Shown one piece after another: positions 9,409 to 19,543 of a stretch of 64,000 nucleotides of DNA. A program made the position numbers and the translations under genes. The notes beneath the pieces were generated by a model that was not told the origin of the DNA, made no database searches, and saw only the letters and a program-made list of their open reading frames with translations. The first letter of the stretch is position 1. The number at the start of each line of letters is the position of its first letter. Source of the stretch: Roseburia sp. AM59-24XD (GTDB lineage Bacteria > Bacillota > Clostridia > Lachnospirales > Lachnospiraceae); contig NZ_QUET01000012.1 of assembly GCF_003478445.1 (NCBI RefSeq), forward strand, positions 1 to 64,000. The letters run 5' to 3'.

Positions 9409-11778
9409 TTATTCTTTTAACGAAATGCGTTTTTGCTTTGTGTAAGCACTGTACATTTTTTTACCGCCGCTCTTCTTCCAGGTACGCACCCGCACATACA
9501 GCGAGCCCTTGGTGGACAGATAACGGATTTTAAAGGTTTCCTTTTTCTTTTTGAGCCGGTTATATTTTAGGGAAAGTCTTGTCCAGGAAGCCTTGGATTT
9601 CTTTTTGTAGCAGATTTCTACCCGGTTTCCCTGATACCGCTCCACCCGGAGCACCAGATAACGGATCGATCCCTCTTTTTTCTTCTGCATCTGCACAATG
9701 GGAGCCGGAAATTTCTTGGTGCCGGTGTTACCAACATTGGTGATGTTTCCTCCCGTCAGCTTTTCTCCGCCTTCAGGCGTTGCCGCGGGATCTGACGGAT
9801 CTCCGGATGGTGACAATGGCTGAGCCGTCTGATCTCCGGTTTCCGGCGTGACAGAGGCTTGTGTCCCATCTGTCGGCTGTGGCACATCAGAGGAAACCGT
9901 TGGCTGCGGCACTCCGGAGGGCTCTGCCGGATGTGATGTACCGGAAGAGTCCGTCGGCTGCGGTGTGCTTGTGATCACCGGCTGCGGCGTCGCAAGTCTG
10001 GCGATCGCCTCCGTCCGTGTTCCTCCACATCGGCTGCAGGTATATGTTCGGACTCCATCCGTCTCACCAGTTGGCTCTGTTGTCACCACACCGTTATCCC
10101 ATTTGTGACCGGTAGCCGGTATGACAGTGACGTTCTCCTTCTCATTGCAGCCGCTTCGTTTGCAATGATGTGACTTGCTTCCGGACTTCGTACAGGTTGC
10201 CTCCTGATCGATCGTCCATTCCTCGGAAATATCATGCCAACGCGGCGTGGCAAGCTCCTCCTTTTGCTCCCCACAGTTCAGACAAACGTACTTTGCCGTT
10301 CCATAGGAATCGCAGTCATCCGTGATCCAGATTGTCTCAATAAGCTGCCAGTCATGTGCCGCCTCTTCAATCTCATAAAGGGCTTTCGCCGTAATATCCT
10401 CTGTCACAACACCAGGCAGTCTGTCCGCCACACCGTCCCCGTCAAGATCCCACCTGAGATTGATCAGGCTCGTCCCGACAGGCGGATAACAATACGAATC
10501 CCCGATCAGCGGATACGGACAGTTTTCCCCTTCCTTTACGATATATTCTGCCTCCATGTAGTGACGGATCAGATAGCGTACCAGATGCCACTCTCCCTGA
10601 TAGAGTGCTTTATTTCCCTCCAGCAGTGAGGAATCCGCAAGCGCCTGCTTTGCAAACGGAAGATCGATTTCTTCCAGATTATTTAAAAATCCTGTCCCTG
10701 CCTCCCGACAGACCGATTCAAAAGCTTCTGCGGAGGTGTCCGTCAAAGCCAGCTTCTTTGACACTGCTTTATCCATCATAATATCACAGACAGACTGTGT
10801 CAACTCCGGAAGTACCAAAAGCTCCATCCTCCCCTCCGGTATGTCACTGATAAAATCCTGTCCAAGAGTAACATGCCCGGCATCGATCTGCATGTATTTT
10901 AACCCGGTACAGTTCTGAAACGCTCTCGCTCCGATCTCGAGCGACTCTCCGCACAGATATACCTTTTCCAGTTGTGTCGACTGAAATGCTTCCTCCCCGA
11001 TCAGACGCAGATCATTCCCGGCAAATTCAACACTCTTCAGATACGGGCAGCATGCAAACGCTCCCTCCCCGATATATTTCACACTCTCCGGCATATAAAC
11101 ATAATGAAGCTCTGAACTAAAAATTATAAAATTATCGGCGATCGTCGTTACTCCCTCCGGAATATTGATGATCTCCTGTTCCCATCTGTGTTCGATCGCA
11201 TACTGTTCTCCCACCATCAGAATGTCATTCTTCCAGTTTGCTTCGTTATCTGTATACATTGTCTGATCGATCACATGATATCCCCATTTCCGGATATTGG
11301 GACCAGCCTTAATCTGCGTTAATCCAATGCACACATTAAACGCCTCATCACCGACAGTTTCCAGCGAATCGGGCAATATAATACTTTGGAAGCCACAATG
11401 GTAAAACGCCTTGCAGCCAATGGACCGCAGGGTATCCGGAAACTGAACCACTTCTAACTGCCCCTGCTCCTCGAAAGCTCCATCACCGATTGCCGTGATC
11501 TTTTTGCCATCAATCTCCGTCATGATCAGCTTTTTAGCATTTCCGGTGTATTTAAGGATCGTGACCTCGTCTTTGTCATCCACACTGTAAATGCAGTCTG
11601 CTGCCGTCAATGTGGAAACATCCGAAAGTGTTTGAAAACACCGGTTGTCCACCGCATTGCTTTCCTGCACATGCTCTATCTGTGCATGCACCACCGGTAT
11701 CATAATGTCCGCGGCTCCTGCCAGACATAAGCCTGCTGTGAGCAGATATGCAATTTTCGCTTTCCATCGTACCTTCAT
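9409..11778 (-). CDS. Secreted BspA-like leucine-rich-repeat protein
   Basis: A 789-residue exported protein. A signal peptide covers about 1-32 (basic KVRWKAK, then a hydrophobic core). Residues about 70-360 hold BspA/LRR_5-type repeats with phrases such as IGDGAFEEQ, IGCKAFYHCG and IGEGAFACC. A middle section carries a calcium-loop-like DLDGDGVAD and three CxxC-type pairs (CLNCG, the HHCKRSGC unit, CSRCG). A Pro/Ser/Thr-rich linker (about 590-690) leads to a very basic C-terminal domain resembling the FN3-like tails of Lachnospiraceae surface proteins. No LPXTG signal is visible, so anchoring is unclear. The start overlaps the stop of the paralogous gene upstream by four bases (ATGA at 11775-11778), indicating translational coupling. 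The likely role is adhesion or substrate binding, inferred only. Confidence 0.82.
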   Translation of the reverse strand: MKVRWKAKIAYLLTAGLCLAGAADIMIPVVHAQIEHVQESNAVDNRCFQTLSDVSTLTAADCIYSVDDKDEVTILKYTGNAKKLIMTEIDGKKITAIGDGAFEEQGQLEVVQFPDTLRSIGCKAFYHCGFQSIILPDSLETVGDEAFNVCIGLTQIKAGPNIRKWGYHVIDQTMYTDNEANWKNDILMVGEQYAIEHRWEQEIINIPEGVTTIADNFIIFSSELHYVYMPESVKYIGEGAFACCPYLKSVEFAGNDLRLIGEEAFQSTQLEKVYLCGESLEIGARAFQNCTGLKYMQIDAGHVTLGQDFISDIPEGRMELLVLPELTQSVCDIMMDKAVSKKLALTDTSAEAFESVCREAGTGFLNNLEEIDLPFAKQALADSSLLEGNKALYQGEWHLVRYLIRHYMEAEYIVKEGENCPYPLIGDSYCYPPVGTSLINLRWDLDGDGVADRLPGVVTEDITAKALYEIEEAAHDWQLIETIWITDDCDSYGTAKYVCLNCGEQKEELATPRWHDISEEWTIDQEATCTKSGSKSHHCKRSGCNEKENVTVIPATGHKWDNGVVTTEPTGETDGVRTYTCSRCGGTRTEAIARLATPQPVITSTPQPTDSSGTSHPAEPSGVPQPTVSSDVPQPTDGTQASVTPETGDQTAQPLSPSGDPSDPAATPEGGEKLTGGNITNVGNTGTKKFPAPIVQMQKKKEGSIRYLVLRVERYQGNRVEICYKKKSKASWTRLSLKYNRLKKKKETFKIRYLSTKGSLYVRVRTWKKSGGKKMYSAYTKQKRISLKE

Positions 11779-14700
11779 TTACCGTGTCCTCCACAAATCG
11801 TCTTTTCCCATTTATCCGTCAGGCGGATCTGCTTTTGTCTCGAATACGCACTGTACACTCTCTTGCTGCCGCTTTTCTTCCAGGTCCGTACCTTCACATA
11901 CAGCGAGCCCTTTGTCGAAAGATAGCGGATCCGGAATATCTCCTCTTTCTTCTTCAGCGTGTCATACTTCATTGCCAGACGCACCCAGCTCCTGTTTTCT
12001 TCTTTCGGTAACAGATTTGCACATGATCCCCCTGATATTTGGTCAATTTGATCACAAGATAGCGTAGCTTCCCCTGCTTTTTCTTTTGGATGCGGATCAC
12101 CGGCGCAGAAAGTGTTTTTCTACTTATACCACCGCTCTTTTTCAATGAGACACCCGATGTGCTGTTTCTGTTTTTCTTATCGGAGGAAGCCGGCTTTACA
12201 GAAGCTGCCGGTAAAGTATTGTCTGTTAATGAACTGCCCGCTCCCGCCGTATTATCCCCGTCAGACGACGTTGTCTGCTCCTGCTGTCTGGTTGGTTCCG
12301 TCGACGGCGTTGCAGACTGCTCCGGCGTTCTGACCGGCACCGGCGTCATGGAAGCAGCCGGCGTCATGGAAGCAGCCGGCGGTTTTGTTTCCGGAGCTTT
12401 GTCGGCTGCGGTGTCGATGTCCATGAAATCTCCTCGGTGCGGATCTCCCCGCACTGACGGCAGGTATATGTTTTAATGCCCTTTTCTTTCGCGGAAGGCT
12501 GCTTCGTCACAACTCCGTTATCCCACTGATGACCCAGACTTGGGATTACCGTAACCGCTCCCAGCTTATCGCATGTACTTCTCCTGCAGTGATGCGATTT
12601 GATCCCCGCCTGCGTACAGGTTGCCGCCAGATCAACCGTCCACTCCTTCTCATAGTCATGTCCCAGTGCTGCCAACTTCTCCGTCTTCTCTTCTCCGCAG
12701 CCGCCGCAGCGATACCGCGACTCCGACGGCTCCTCACAATCTCCTTCCGGATAGGTTATATCCACTAACTCCCAGGTATGTTCCTTCTCTGCAATCTCAT
12801 ACAGACATTGTATAACCAGATTCTCTGTCACCTTCTCCGGCAGTTCATCCGGCTCACCATCCCCGTTCAGATCATAGCCCTTGTGATAGAGCACAGTACC
12901 AATCGGAGGATAACTATATACATCTGCCATTCCAGGCTGTGGACATGTCTCACCATCCCTGACCGCGTAAATCTCTTCCGCATGATTCTGCATCATATAA
13001 CGTACCAGATGCCACTCTCCCTGATAGAATACATTACTGTCCTCCAGCAGATCGGGATCGGACAGCTCCTCTCTTGCAAACGGAACGTAGACGGCATCTG
13101 CCTTTTCCATCAGATCCGCTCCTCCGTTTTCCTTTAAGATCTTCTCAAACTGTCCGGCAGAGACATTAGTAAATGCAAGCTGTTTCGCACCGTTCCCATT
13201 TTTTAAGAAGTTGCAAATATCTTTTGTCAGGTCAGGGAGTACAAGCATATCCATTATTTTTTCGGAATCCTTAAAACCATTTTCAGCGATGATCACATTT
13301 TTCGCCGCAATCTGAAGAGAATGCACGGAAGAATAACGAAATGCCCCTTCCTGAATCTCTACCGAATCGCCGGACAAATACAATGACCGAATACTTGTCC
13401 AAAAAAATGCATCCTTACCGATCACCCGCAGATCATCGGCTGCAATTTCCATTCCCATCAGGCTGGTCATTGCAAATGCTCCTTCGCCAATATAATACAG
13501 ACTTTTGGGCAGAAAAACATAACGCATATTGGGAGAATACGGTATAAAATAATCTCCCAGAGTCGTAATCCCCTCCGGGATCGTCAATATTTCCGCATCC
13601 CCCCGGTACAAGATAAGACTGCCTCCAACGATCAGCATGTCGTCCTTCCAGTTTGCCTCATCATCCATATAAGCAGTATAATCAAGTGCATTACAGCCCC
13701 ATTCCCGGATGTGGTCTCCCGCCTGAACCGCTGTCAGACTGTAGCAATGGCTGAACGCTTCTTTTCCGACTTTCTCCACAGATTCCGGCAGCGCAATGCT
13801 CTCAATACCGCTTTCATAAAATGCCTTCTCTCCGATCTCCCGAAGTGTATCCGGCAGTTCAACTTTCCGCAGGCGCTTTTTCTCCTGAAAGGCTCCCTCC
13901 GCAATTGCCGTGACATTCATTCCATCAATCCGGGATATAACCAGATTCTGCGCACTTCCGGTATACTTTAAGATTGTCACCTCATCCTGCTCATTGACAC
14001 GGTACAGGCAGTCAATCGCAGACATGGTAACCGCAGTCGGAAGAGGCTTTGGATTCGGTGTCACCTTCGGGGAAGCCGTTGGTGCAGCCGTTGGCTCCGG
14101 CGTATGCAGCGTCTCCTCCCCCAGAATCTGATAGGTGATCCTGTTCCCTTTACATTCCCTCTCTGCCCCACCTCCGGCGTAACAATGGATCACAAAATCA
14201 TCTGCATAACAATAGGTATTCATCAGATTGATTTTGTCGTTCATCAGATAGACGTCCTTTACCGCAGGGAAACGATTAAATCCATAGTTAATCATAACCG
14301 GGGCATCCACCATGACCACCTGCACATTGTTATTCTCCTGCTGGAAGCGAAGCTCCACATAACGAACCGGATAGCCGCCGATTTCTGACGGCATACGCCA
14401 GATTACTTCATCGCCCTCATACCCTTCGATCACAGCATATTCTTCCGTGTCATCCGGATGACATTCACTGACGCCCTTCCGCCAGATCACGCCATTTTCA
14501 CAGCCGGCATTCGTCGTTGCATGGAGCGAATACTGTATATCGTAATCGGTCACACCGTTCATCCGGGACACCTGAAAAACAAAACGGTATGTCCTTCCCT
14601 TACGGAAATAATGATAATGCTCCTGACTCATATGCCATACATTATTCTCATCGAGGCTTGCACCCGGACCGTTAAATATAACCACTTCTTCCCAGCTGTA

Positions 14701-15018
14701 TCCCGTCCACTCATCCAGTTCCACATGGAAAACATACCGCCACTCTCCGGTTCCTTCCGCCTGTACATTCAGACTGAGTGCCTCGTCCTGTCCGGCTGTA
14801 TAGTATAAATCCGGCATCTCCATTGTAAGCGGCAGACTGCCTGTCTCCTCCTTCGAAAGCCATACTGCATCCGAGGCAATCTCCGGCTCATGTTCTGTTT
14901 CCCCCTGCGTGTCTGCCGCCTTGACCTGCTTTGTGATGCTACCCGGATATATCCCACCGGTAATCCATAAAGAGAGTGTCAGCAGCCACACAATGCATCT
15001 TTTCCGGATTCGTTTCAT
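11775..15018 (-). CDS. Second BspA-like leucine-rich-repeat surface protein, two frameshifts
   Basis: A paralogue of the next gene downstream. As written it is split into frames 12364-15018, 11969-12454 and 11775-11984. Adding one base in the TTT at 12398-12400 and one in the CC at 11991-11992 restores a single 1081-residue protein that aligns end to end with its neighbour, including QGEWHLVRY, the DLNGDGEPD loop, the cysteine pairs, and a basic tail with STKGSLYVKVRTWKKSG. It has a signal peptide (about 1-34). An extra N-terminal domain (about 50-290) of unknown type is followed by LRR_5 repeats, a Pro/Thr linker and the basic C-terminal domain. The ATG at 15018 has GGGAGGG upstream. I treat the shifts as probable sequencing indels. 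True decay or phase variation is possible. Confidence 0.72.
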
Positions 15019-15139
15019 GCCGATCCCTCCCTCATTCTATCCATCCTATCTCTGTCTATTCCCATATACCGTCTGTACCCACCGACCCCTCGTTATCTTT
15101 ATGGTATTACATATATAATTTCCTGTTATTCATGCCCAT

Positions 15140-15168
15140 ATTTTATCATACCCCCATGACAATGACAA
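15140..15168 (-). promoter_or_regulatory. Sigma-A-type promoter of the LRR protein pair
   Basis: Reading minus, TTGTCA, a 17-base spacer and TAAAAT lie about 120 bp ahead of the 15018 start. A second TTGTCA directly abuts the first. The leader is therefore long (over 110 nt) but shows no recognised riboswitch. Confidence 0.5.
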
Positions 15169-15259
15169 CGTCATGTACGGAATTTACTCTGCTCTATGAG
15201 ACGATCTCAGCCGCTCTGATCGTATCCTTCATTGTCTATCATCTTGGCATGTTATTTTT

Positions 15260-15529
15260 CTAATGAAATGTAACCGCAAATACTACGAAAAGCATAAGCT
15301 CCACGACAAAGATTACCGGAACACCGATATAAAACTTCGGCTTCTGCGTCTTGTGATGAAACAGATGCATACCGCCATATGCACCGAAAACGCCGAAAAC
15401 GGCTGCCATCATCAGTGCAGCCTCCGAGACCCGCCATCGGTGGTTCTTCGCTTTCCATTTGTCCAGTCCATAGAGAAGCAGCACGGCAAGATTGATCATA
15501 AGATACGCCATTAAACATTTGTAAATCAT
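15260..15529 (-). CDS. DUF1294 family small membrane protein
   Basis: An 89-residue protein with an N-terminal hydrophobic helix (about 7-20), a second (about 40-52) and a third near the C terminus (about 68-87). The spacing and residues DKWKAK, RVSEAAL, GAYGGMHLFHHKT and KPKF match the DUF1294 pattern (DK-x-xAK, WR-PE, GG-GA-GM-FRHKT-K-F). Function of the family is not known. The start at 15529 is preceded by AAAGGAAAAACG. It lies downstream of the flagellar chaperone genes but beyond a strong terminator, so it is probably transcribed separately. Confidence 0.8.
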   Translation of the reverse strand: MIYKCLMAYLMINLAVLLLYGLDKWKAKNHRWRVSEAALMMAAVFGVFGAYGGMHLFHHKTQKPKFYIGVPVIFVVELMLFVVFAVTFH

Positions 15530-15618
15530 CGTTTTTCCTTTCCGGTCAAGCTGTCAATTATTCACCTAAACTTTCCACACCCAAAATATCGATTTGCCAA
15601 TAGTCTTTCAAAGAATAA

Positions 15619-15642
15619 CCCCCGGACACTTGCGTCCGGGGG
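15619..15642 (-). terminator. Rho-independent terminator after the FliT-like gene
   Basis: A perfect 9-bp GC-rich stem (CCCCCGGAC with GTCCGGGGG) with a 6-nt loop lies eight bases past the stop of the chaperone gene and is followed on the minus strand by TTATTCTTT. It closes the flaG-fliD-fliS unit. Confidence 0.75.
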
Positions 15643-15649
15643 GTGTTGT

Positions 15650-16138
15650 TTATTTCTTCTGGTCCAGAAAATAGGACTGCCAGGACTGATGCTGGTTGGC
15701 CATATTGTGATAATAACTGTTGGCCACATGATTATTAACCGTAAATTCCTTAATCTCATGTCTGGCACCGGTAAGATACTGCTGGAACGCCGTCTTATTG
15801 CGATGTTCCTGTCCCTCTATCTGCACGCCGGTGTCCGTAATGCTGCGGATCAGATTCTGCATCTCGGTGATCTGTGTCTGATACTCATATTTGTTATTCT
15901 TGAGCGTATCACCAGCCTTCGCAAATAATGCATCAAATCCCCGATCCAATGTCTCCATATTGTCCAAAAGCTTTGCTTTCTCCTGAATGATCTCATCAAA
16001 CCGATCCATATCCGGCTCCTTCTCCTTCAGGATCGCACCCTGCTCCTTTGTCAGTTTTAAAAGCTCGAGCAGCACATCCAGCTTCTTCTGTAAGGATTCC
16101 TGCAATGCAGAAACATACACTCCTATATTATCCATCAT
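15650..16138 (-). CDS. FliT/FlgN-like flagellar chaperone, uncertain family
   Basis: A helical protein of about 162 residues, predicted largely coiled coil, encoded directly after fliS. The N-terminal half (VYVSALQESLQKKLDVLLEL, then EKEPDMDRFDEIIQEKAKLL) has the look of FlgN/FliT export chaperones. The position after fliD and fliS is the classical fliT position, so a role in keeping the cap protein or filament components unfolded is likely but inferred. The ATG at 16147 is jammed against AAAGGAA, whereas the ATG at 16138 has that site at a proper distance, so I prefer 16138. The tail beyond about 130 (YYHNMANQHQSWQSYFLDQ) is unusual and may bind a partner. Confidence 0.7.
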   Translation of the reverse strand: MMDNIGVYVSALQESLQKKLDVLLELLKLTKEQGAILKEKEPDMDRFDEIIQEKAKLLDNMETLDRGFDALFAKAGDTLKNNKYEYQTQITEMQNLIRSITDTGVQIEGQEHRNKTAFQQYLTGARHEIKEFTVNNHVANSYYHNMANQHQSWQSYFLDQKK

Positions 16139-16155
16139 TTTCCTCATTTCCTTTG

Positions 16156-16536
16156 TTATGAAACATTATTCAGCTTCATAACCTCTCTCCATGTATCCCG
16201 CATGGTTTTGATATGCTTCAGTGCTTCCACCAGAATGTCCTTGTCCTTTTTCATGTTGGCTTCCACCAGACGGCGGTAAATATAATCGTAAACCACATCA
16301 AAATCCTTTGCCACCGGGTACTTCATATCCAGTGTGGAACGAAACTCTACGATAATGTTCTGTGCCTTCACGATATTATTATGAGCCTTCTCAATATCCC
16401 CCGCTTCGATGGCTTCGATCGCAATGTTTGTAAACTTCACTGCTCCATCATAAAGCATGAGGGTAAGCTTTGCCGGCGACGCTGTCTGTACGGCATTTTT
16501 CTGATACATCTGTGCTGCTCTGTTAAATGTTGCCAT
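16156..16536 (-). CDS. fliS: Flagellin chaperone FliS
   Basis: A 126-residue all-helical protein with the FliS hallmarks: Gln/Tyr-rich start AAQMYQKNAVQTASP, then LTLMLYDGAVKF, a helix around AIEAIEAGD, and the conserved end of helix 4 near TMRDTWREVM. It binds the C-terminal helix of flagellin in the cytoplasm, preventing premature polymerisation and handing it to the export gate. Full length for the family. The start has GGAG six bases upstream. It lies 99 bp after fliD. Confidence 0.95.
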   Translation of the reverse strand: MATFNRAAQMYQKNAVQTASPAKLTLMLYDGAVKFTNIAIEAIEAGDIEKAHNNIVKAQNIIVEFRSTLDMKYPVAKDFDVVYDYIYRRLVEANMKKDKDILVEALKHIKTMRDTWREVMKLNNVS

Positions 16537-16635
16537 ATGTCACTCCATTTCCCGGCAGAGATCCTGCTTTAAAGCTATTCCGAAACTCTGCGAATTATTT
16601 CCCTTTTGAATTCCTCTTATACGCACCTGCAAATC

Positions 16636-18751
16636 CTAGTTGCTGCCAAGATAGCTTGCCAACGAATTCTGCTGCGACTGAAGCTTGGAAAGTGCTGTCT
16701 CCATTGCGGAAAACTGCTTGTAATAACGATCCTCCATGTCAGACAGCTTCGTCTCCCACGATTTGATGTCTTTCTTGTACTGCGTCATCTGCTTTGTCAT
16801 CTCTTTGTCATTGTAGAAGGACAACGCACTCTTCATCGTTGTGGTGGTAGAGATTTTCTTGTTGATATTATTGTACAGGTTCGATGCGATTCCTGACATA
16901 ACCTCCATGACAATATCCGGATCACTGTTGATCATGGACTGCAATGTATTCTCGGAATCTGCATAATCAGTGTCATCCTCGTCGCCCTTGATATGAAGCA
17001 GACCATATTCCTTATAATCCTTACCGGTTGTAATACCGAGGTTTGCAAGAGAATATGTCTTACCATCGGATGCCTTCACCGTAATACCGGTCAGGGAAGT
17101 ACGGAAGGTCTCCAGAATACCGCTGAGTGTTGAATCACGACGAAGCAGGGAATCCTTGATCTTTGTTTCCCACTTTTCTACCTCCTCATCGGACATTGCT
17201 TCCTTCTGATCGTCGGTCAGCGGATCGTATCCTCTGGCAGAATCTGCATAATAATACTTATTCATCTCCGATAATGCGGAGTTATACTGCTCTACAAAGT
17301 CCTTGATCGCATCATAAACTGCAGTGCTGTCATTGGATACGGTAACCTTTACTTCCCTGTCAGATGCAGAGACCAGATTCAGTGACAGTCCATTGACATC
17401 CAGTGTTGTATTGCTGCTGGTCAGCGTTGCACCATTGACCTGCACAATAGAATCAGCTGCCTCGATAACAACCATGCCGGTACCATCTGCACTCTCTTTG
17501 ACCGCAGAACCGTCAATATCATCCATACCAAGAAGCTTCAGTGCTGATTCCTTTGACTGCTCTGTGCCATCCTTCATTGCCTGCGCATAACCATTCACGG
17601 CAAGACTGATCGTTGCGTAGCGTTCACTCTGCTTCTCGATGCCTGCATCCCCCAGACCGCTTGTCACTGCGTTGTCAATCTTACCGGTATATTCCTCAGA
17701 AGCGAGCTTTTCTGTCACGGCAGGCTCGATGATTTTCTGCTTCAGTACGATCAGACGATCACTTTCTGTGTAGACATTATTGTCCAGACCAGCCTCCTGC
17801 AATGCCTGCTTCACTTTACTGTAATCGATATCTCCGGCTTTATGTGCATCACCGTTGCCATCCGTGCCATCTGTCTCGTACTTGTACTTGGAAAGCATAT
17901 CATCCGTAAGCTTGTTCTTATATACTCTGTTGCCTTCTCCTTCGCCGTGCGGTCTGAGATATCCTGCAGACTCTTCTCTGCATCTGCTGCAGCACTGGTA
18001 TCCTGTGCGTTCTTAAGATCACTGAGGATCTTTTTGACCGTGTCCTGATCACCGGAAGACAAATTCGAGTAATCCACCGAGTCCATCAGCTTGTTCTGTG
18101 CTGCAACCTGCTCTCCGGTCATCGTCTTGCTGGTGATCGTAAACTTACCGTCTGCTCCGCTCTCCTTTGCACTGATAAAGAAACGTCCCTGCTTCTCATC
18201 AAAGGACGCATTCAGACCGGCATCCTTTAGTGCATTGACAAAATCACGGACTGTGGTAGTTTCATCCACGTTCAGATTGATCGTTTTCTCACCGGCTGTA
18301 ATCTCAATCGTGGTATCTCCCTCTGTATCAAAGCCAAGAGCAGACAGCTTCGTGTCAGATGTCACCTTGCTCTCTGTTACCTTACCGGAGGCATCGGTTG
18401 ACTTGGCAGAAACCTTCGCACTTGTCACATACTGTGCAGCTGCAAGCTGGTTAACCTTAACCGTGTAAGAACCGCTGGACGCACTTGACTGTGCTGTTGC
18501 TGTCAATATGGAAGCATCGGAAGATGCTGCCTTCTTGGTCTGGTAGCTTGACTGGAAACGCATCTTTCCGGCAGAATCCGTATAAAAGCTGTAGAGCTTT
18601 TTGTTGAGACCTGTCCAGATATTCTGTGTCCACTCCAGCTTCGTTTTCTTATTTTCGACCTTTGTCTTCTTGGTTGTCTGTGCCTCCATCAACGCAGAAA
18701 CAATGGAATCTGTATCGAGTCCTGAAGTCATTCCCGTCATTCTAAGTGCAT
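16636..18751 (-). CDS. fliD: Flagellar filament cap protein FliD (two frameshifts)
   Basis: As written the gene is split into 17811-18797 and 16636-17898. One base lost in the TT at 17918-17919 (giving ...TEYIKNKLTDDMLSKYK when repaired) rejoins the halves. A second missing base at 18749 restores an ATG at 18751 with AAAGGGAGGG at the correct distance and the typical start MALRMTGMTSGLDTDSIV. The repaired product is 705 residues. The D0 helices at both ends (N-terminal GLDTDSIVSALMEAQ, C-terminal SALSFYNDKEMTK and coiled coil to the end) and the central variable domains fit FliD. It caps the growing filament outside the cell and folds incoming flagellin. It lies 26 bp after flaG. The intact flanking operon argues for sequencing indels rather than gene loss. 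Confidence 0.87.
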
Positions 18752-18777
18752 AATAACCCTCCCTTTCTAAAAAACCT

Positions 18778-19197
18778 TTATCTCTTCTCATCAACAATGA
18801 TGCCGGCTAATTCCCAGATCTTCTGTAATGCCTCCAGAGACTTCTCCGGCGGCACCTCGCGGATCAGCTGATCCGTCTCCTTATCATAAACCTTAATAGA
18901 AACTCTTCTGGTCGGTTCATCATAGGAATACTCACATCTTGTCTTGCTGAGCTTCTGATTGGCTTCTGACATCATGGCATCAATGGTCTTCTGTGTCGGA
19001 TCCTTTGCACCGGACTGTTCCGTTTCTCCGCCTTCCTGCCCCCCCATCGGTGCTCCCGTTTCGGTCACTACCTTCGTGACGATCGGCGCCGTTATCGGCG
19101 ATGCCGTCCCTCTGCCAGTCGTACTTTCTACCGGTTTCACAGTGTCAAAATCTCCTTCCGTGCCTGTCTTAACACTTCCCAATCCTTCGATTTTCAT
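18778..19197 (-). CDS. flaG: FlaG family flagellar protein
   Basis: A 139-residue protein with a low-complexity Thr/Gly-rich N-terminal half and a conserved C-terminal FlaG domain (about 70-138): MMSEANQKLSKTRCEYSYDE, the strand RVSIKVYDKETDQLIREVPP, and SLEALQKIWELAGIIVDEKR. FlaG influences filament length in other bacteria, but its mechanism is not settled. The start at 19197 has GGAGG eight bases upstream. The alternative GTG at 19206 falls inside that site. It is probably the first gene of flaG-fliD-fliS-fliT, beginning after the csrA terminator and its own sigma-28-like promoter. Confidence 0.88.
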   Translation of the reverse strand: MKIEGLGSVKTGTEGDFDTVKPVESTTGRGTASPITAPIVTKVVTETGAPMGGQEGGETEQSGAKDPTQKTIDAMMSEANQKLSKTRCEYSYDEPTRRVSIKVYDKETDQLIREVPPEKSLEALQKIWELAGIIVDEKR

Positions 19198-19244
19198 CCC
19201 TAACACCTCCGTGTGCTTATCTAAATTTGTTACTTCTGGATACT

Positions 19245-19272
19245 ATATCGGCAAAAAGGAGGGAAATCATTA
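19245..19272 (-). promoter_or_regulatory. Sigma-28-like promoter for flaG-fliD-fliS
   Basis: Minus-strand GCCGATAT (19245-19252) matches the sigma-28 -10 consensus GCCGATAA in seven of eight positions. TAATGATT (19265-19272) is six of eight to TAAAGTTT, with a 12-base spacer where 11 is usual. It begins directly after the csrA terminator U-tract and its -35 region lies in the terminator loop. Confidence 0.5.
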
Positions 19273-19283
19273 CATCTCCCTCC
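19253..19283 (-). terminator. Rho-independent terminator after csrA
   Basis: On the minus strand, GGAGGGA and TCCCTCC form a 7-bp stem around a 12-nt loop, followed by TTTTT. It lies 20 bp past the csrA stop and separates the flgM-to-csrA unit from flaG. Confidence 0.75.
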
Positions 19284-19303
19284 AAATTTCTCCACAAATA
19301 CGC

Positions 19304-19531
19304 CTATTGCTGACCACCAAACAGATTTTTGACAGCTTCTACATCCACCTCCCGAACTGCCTGCCGGTTCTCCTCCTGGATCTGCAGGTAAATCTCCTTA
19401 CGGTAGATCGGTACTGATTTCGGTGCCTTGATTCCAAGCTTTACCTGATCACCCTTGATCTCCAGAACCGTGATCTCTATGTCATTTCCAAGCATTATGG
19501 ATTCATTGCTCTTGCGCGCTAATGCCAGCAT
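19304..19531 (-). CDS. csrA: Carbon storage regulator CsrA
   Basis: A 75-residue RNA-binding protein with the typical start [20 protein letters not shown], the middle [20 protein letters not shown] and a short helical tail. CsrA dimers bind GGA motifs in leader RNAs and repress translation, in Firmicutes notably that of flagellin. FliW antagonises it. The fliW gene lies 12 bp upstream, the standard arrangement. Length is slightly above the 60-74 usual range because of the C-terminal extension. Flagellin itself is not in this window. Confidence 0.95.
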   Translation of the reverse strand: MLALARKSNESIMLGNDIEITVLEIKGDQVKLGIKAPKSVPIYRKEIYLQIQEENRQAVREVDVEAVKNLFGGQQ

Positions 19532-19543
19532 ATCTGCACCTCC

